Source: Clostridia bacterium (GTDB lineage: Bacteria > Bacillota_A > Clostridia > Oscillospirales > CAG-272). From it: a stretch of 15,459 bases of DNA. Position numbers and translations under genes: made by a program. Position 1 is the first letter of the stretch, and each line of letters begins with the position of its first letter. The notes below the pieces were generated by a model. The model was given only the letters and a program-made list of their open reading frames with translations. It did not search any database and was not told the origin of the DNA. Shown in pieces: positions 13,476 through 15,459 of the stretch. The stretch covers positions 1 through 15,459 of the forward strand of contig JAFQLN010000217.1 of the NCBI GenBank assembly GCA_017414585.1, given 5' to 3'.

Positions 13476-15459
13476 ATGAAGATCATCAAGCGCAACGGTT
13501 CGGAAACCGTTTTCGATATAAGCAAGATTGTCAATGCCATCACCAAGGCGAATGAAAATGTAGAAGAAGAGGCGCGGCTGACGGTTCTGCAGATTCAGCG
13601 GATTGCGGAATCGGTGGTTCTGTCGTGCGAACAGCTCGGACGTTCTCCGTCCGTGGAGGAAGTACAGGATCTCGTCGAAAAGCAGATTATGGCGCACGGC
13701 GCGTTTGAAGTCGCCAAGGCTTATATCACCTACCGCTATACCCGTACCCTTGTCCGCCAGTCGAACACAACGGATGACAAAATCCTGACGCTGATCGAGT
13801 GCAACAACGAAGAAGCGAAGCAGGAGAATTCCAACAAGAATCCCGTCATCAATTCTACCCAGCGCGACTATATGGCAGGGGAAGTGTCCCGCGATATCAC
13901 CAACCGCATTCTTCTTCCGAAGGAGATTGTAGAAGCGCATAACGAAGGGCTCATTCACTTCCACGACAGCGACTACTTTGCACAGCATATGCATAACTGC
14001 GACCTTGTCAATCTGGAGGATATGCTCCAGAACGGCACTGTCATTACCGGAACGATGATCGAGCGTCCGCACAGCTTCTCCACAGCCTGCAACATCGCCA
14101 CACAGATCATCGCACAGGTTGCTTCCAATCAGTACGGCGGACAGTCGATCTCCCTCACGCATCTTGCACCGTTCGTACAGGTCAGCCGCGAAAAGATCCA
14201 GCGCGATGTCGAAGAAGAAAACCGCATCATCGGACGGAATCTGAGCGAGGAAGAAAAGCGCAATCTGGTCGAACGCCGGCTGCGCGAAGAAATCCGCAAG
14301 GGTGTGCAGACCATCCAGTATCAGGTTGTTACCCTCTTGACGACCAACGGTCAGGCGCCGTTTGTAACCGTGTTCATGTACCTCGGCGAAGCAAAGAACG
14401 AGCAGGAAAAGAACGACCTTGCGATTATCATCGAAGAAGTGCTCCTGCAGCGGTATCAGGGCGTCAAGAACGAAAAAGGTGTGTGGGTAACGCCCGCATT
14501 CCCGAAGCTGATCTACGTTCTTGAAGAAGATAATATCACCGAGGATTCCAAATACTGGGAGCTCACCAAACTGGCAGCCAAGTGTACAGCCAAGCGTATG
14601 GTTCCCGACTACATTTCCGAAAAGAAAATGCTGGAGCTCAAGGTGGACAAAAACGGGGAAGGGCACTGCTATACCTGTATGGGCTGCCGCAGCTTCCTGA
14701 CTCCCTATGTCGATCCCGAAACCAACCAGCCGAAGTATTACGGCCGCTTCAATCAGGGTGTTGTCACCATCAACCTGCCCGATGTGGCACTGTCCTCCGG
14801 CGGAAATATGGAACAATTCTGGACGATTTTCGACGAACGTCTGGAACTCTGCCACCGTGCACTGATGTGCCGTCATAACAGACTCAAGGGAACGCTTTCC
14901 GACGCGGCTCCGATTCTGTGGCAGTACGGCGCGTGTGCGAGACTTGAAAAGGGCGAACCGATCGACAAGCTGCTCTACGGCGGATACTCGACCATCTCTC
15001 TCGGCTACGCCGGATTGTACGAATGTGTCAAGTACATGACCGGCAGAAGCCATACCGATCCCGAGGCAACACCGTTTGCGCTGGAAGTCATGGATAAGAT
15101 GAACGCATCCTGCCGCAAGTGGAAAGCGGAACACAATATCGACTTCTCCCTCTACGGCACACCGCTGGAATCGACGACCTACAAGTTTGCAAAATGCCTC
15201 CAGAAGCGTTTCGGCGTTGTACCGGGCGTAACCGACAAGAGCTATATCACCAACAGCTACCACGTTCATGTCACCGAGGAAATCGACGCATTTTCCAAGC
15301 TGGCGTTTGAAGCGCAGTTCCAGCATCTTTCACCCGGCGGTGCGATTTCGTATGTGGAAGTACCGAATATGCAGCAAAATATCGATGCAGTGCTTGAGGT
15401 GATGAAGTTCATCTATGATAATATCATCTATGCTGAGCTGAATACCAAGAGTGACTACT
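13476..15459 (+). CDS. nrdD: Anaerobic ribonucleoside-triphosphate reductase, partial (3' end beyond window)
   Basis: NrdD makes deoxyribonucleotides from ribonucleoside triphosphates without oxygen, using a glycyl radical installed by NrdG. The 661 visible residues begin MKIIKRNGSETVFD, opening an ATP-cone allosteric domain (about 1-92), then enter the catalytic barrel with STQRDYMAGEVSRDI, GLIHFHDSDYFAQHMHNCDL and NQYGGQSISLTHLAP. The cysteines C398, C401 and C404 in HCYTCMGCRSFLTPY include the expected thiyl-radical cysteine, most likely C404 (MGCRSFL). Later blocks are RFNQGVVTINLP, YGGYSTISLGYAGLYE, FSLYGTPLEST, and ITNSYHVHV. The zinc-binding cysteines and the glycyl-radical loop lie beyond the edge. 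AGGAGGA at 13464-13470 supports the start. Confidence 0.96.
   Translation, partial: MKIIKRNGSETVFDISKIVNAITKANENVEEEARLTVLQIQRIAESVVLSCEQLGRSPSVEEVQDLVEKQIMAHGAFEVAKAYITYRYTRTLVRQSNTTDDKILTLIECNNEEAKQENSNKNPVINSTQRDYMAGEVSRDITNRILLPKEIVEAHNEGLIHFHDSDYFAQHMHNCDLVNLEDMLQNGTVITGTMIERPHSFSTACNIATQIIAQVASNQYGGQSISLTHLAPFVQVSREKIQRDVEEENRIIGRNLSEEEKRNLVERRLREEIRKGVQTIQYQVVTLLTTNGQAPFVTVFMYLGEAKNEQEKNDLAIIIEEVLLQRYQGVKNEKGVWVTPAFPKLIYVLEEDNITEDSKYWELTKLAAKCTAKRMVPDYISEKKMLELKVDKNGEGHCYTCMGCRSFLTPYVDPETNQPKYYGRFNQGVVTINLPDVALSSGGNMEQFWTIFDERLELCHRALMCRHNRLKGTLSDAAPILWQYGACARLEKGEPIDKLLYGGYSTISLGYAGLYECVKYMTGRSHTDPEATPFALEVMDKMNASCRKWKAEHNIDFSLYGTPLESTTYKFAKCLQKRFGVVPGVTDKSYITNSYHVHVTEEIDAFSKLAFEAQFQHLSPGGAISYVEVPNMQQNIDAVLEVMKFIYDNIIYAELNTKSDY

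Noticed and set aside
13431..15326. A 631-codon open frame on the minus strand
   Set aside because: It is entirely antisense to nrdD, whose plus-strand protein is unmistakable, and it crosses the NrdR boxes and ribosome site.

Overview
The window looks like chromosomal DNA from a strictly or mainly anaerobic, low-to-mid GC Gram-positive bacterium, most likely a gut-type member of the Clostridia. The reasons are the oxygen-sensitive enzymes (an iron-sulfur L-serine dehydratase and the anaerobic ribonucleotide reductase NrdD), strong AGGAGG-type ribosome binding sites, near-consensus sigma-A promoters, and NrdR-type operators. The taxonomic call is inference. No tRNA, rRNA, CRISPR array, insertion sequence or phage gene was seen.

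Layout. Positions 1-614 hold the end of an alpha-N-acetylglucosaminidase (NAGLU-like) gene, cut by an in-frame TAA at 171-173. A consensus promoter then drives a nitroreductase (697-1275), overlapped by ATGA with a small membrane protein (1272-1829). Next is a secreted, membrane-anchored beta-solenoid-like protein (2040-2948), possibly preceded by a 32-codon leader ORF, and closed by a terminator. Then come a single-chain L-serine dehydratase (3048-4256) and a half-size ABC exporter with its own extended -10 promoter (4378-6120). A hairpin separates this block from a minus-strand block: a UroD/methyltransferase-like protein (7268-6189) with its own promoter, and a two-gene dapA / sugar-phosphate-isomerase-like unit (9191-7518) with a terminator.

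From 9234 onward everything is on the plus strand. A promoter whose -10 lies in a palindrome drives queA, an MBL-fold hydrolase and miaA (9381-12306). QueA and MiaA modify tRNA anticodon-loop positions 34 and 37, so this is a tRNA-modification operon with an unexplained hydrolase in the middle. It ends in a terminator that begins inside the miaA stop codon. A calcineurin-like metallophosphoesterase (12474-13337) and nrdD (13476 to the window edge) follow, each with its own TTGACA/TATAAT promoter.

The most interesting signal is regulatory. Upstream of nrdD there are two NrdR-box-like sites exactly 31 bp apart. A similar pair, 32 bp apart, lies over the promoter of the neighbouring metallophosphoesterase. 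This suggests that a phosphoesterase of unknown substrate belongs to the deoxyribonucleotide-synthesis regulon. The second most notable point is the clean in-frame stop in the NAGLU gene. I see no clear case of a wholly new multi-gene system.
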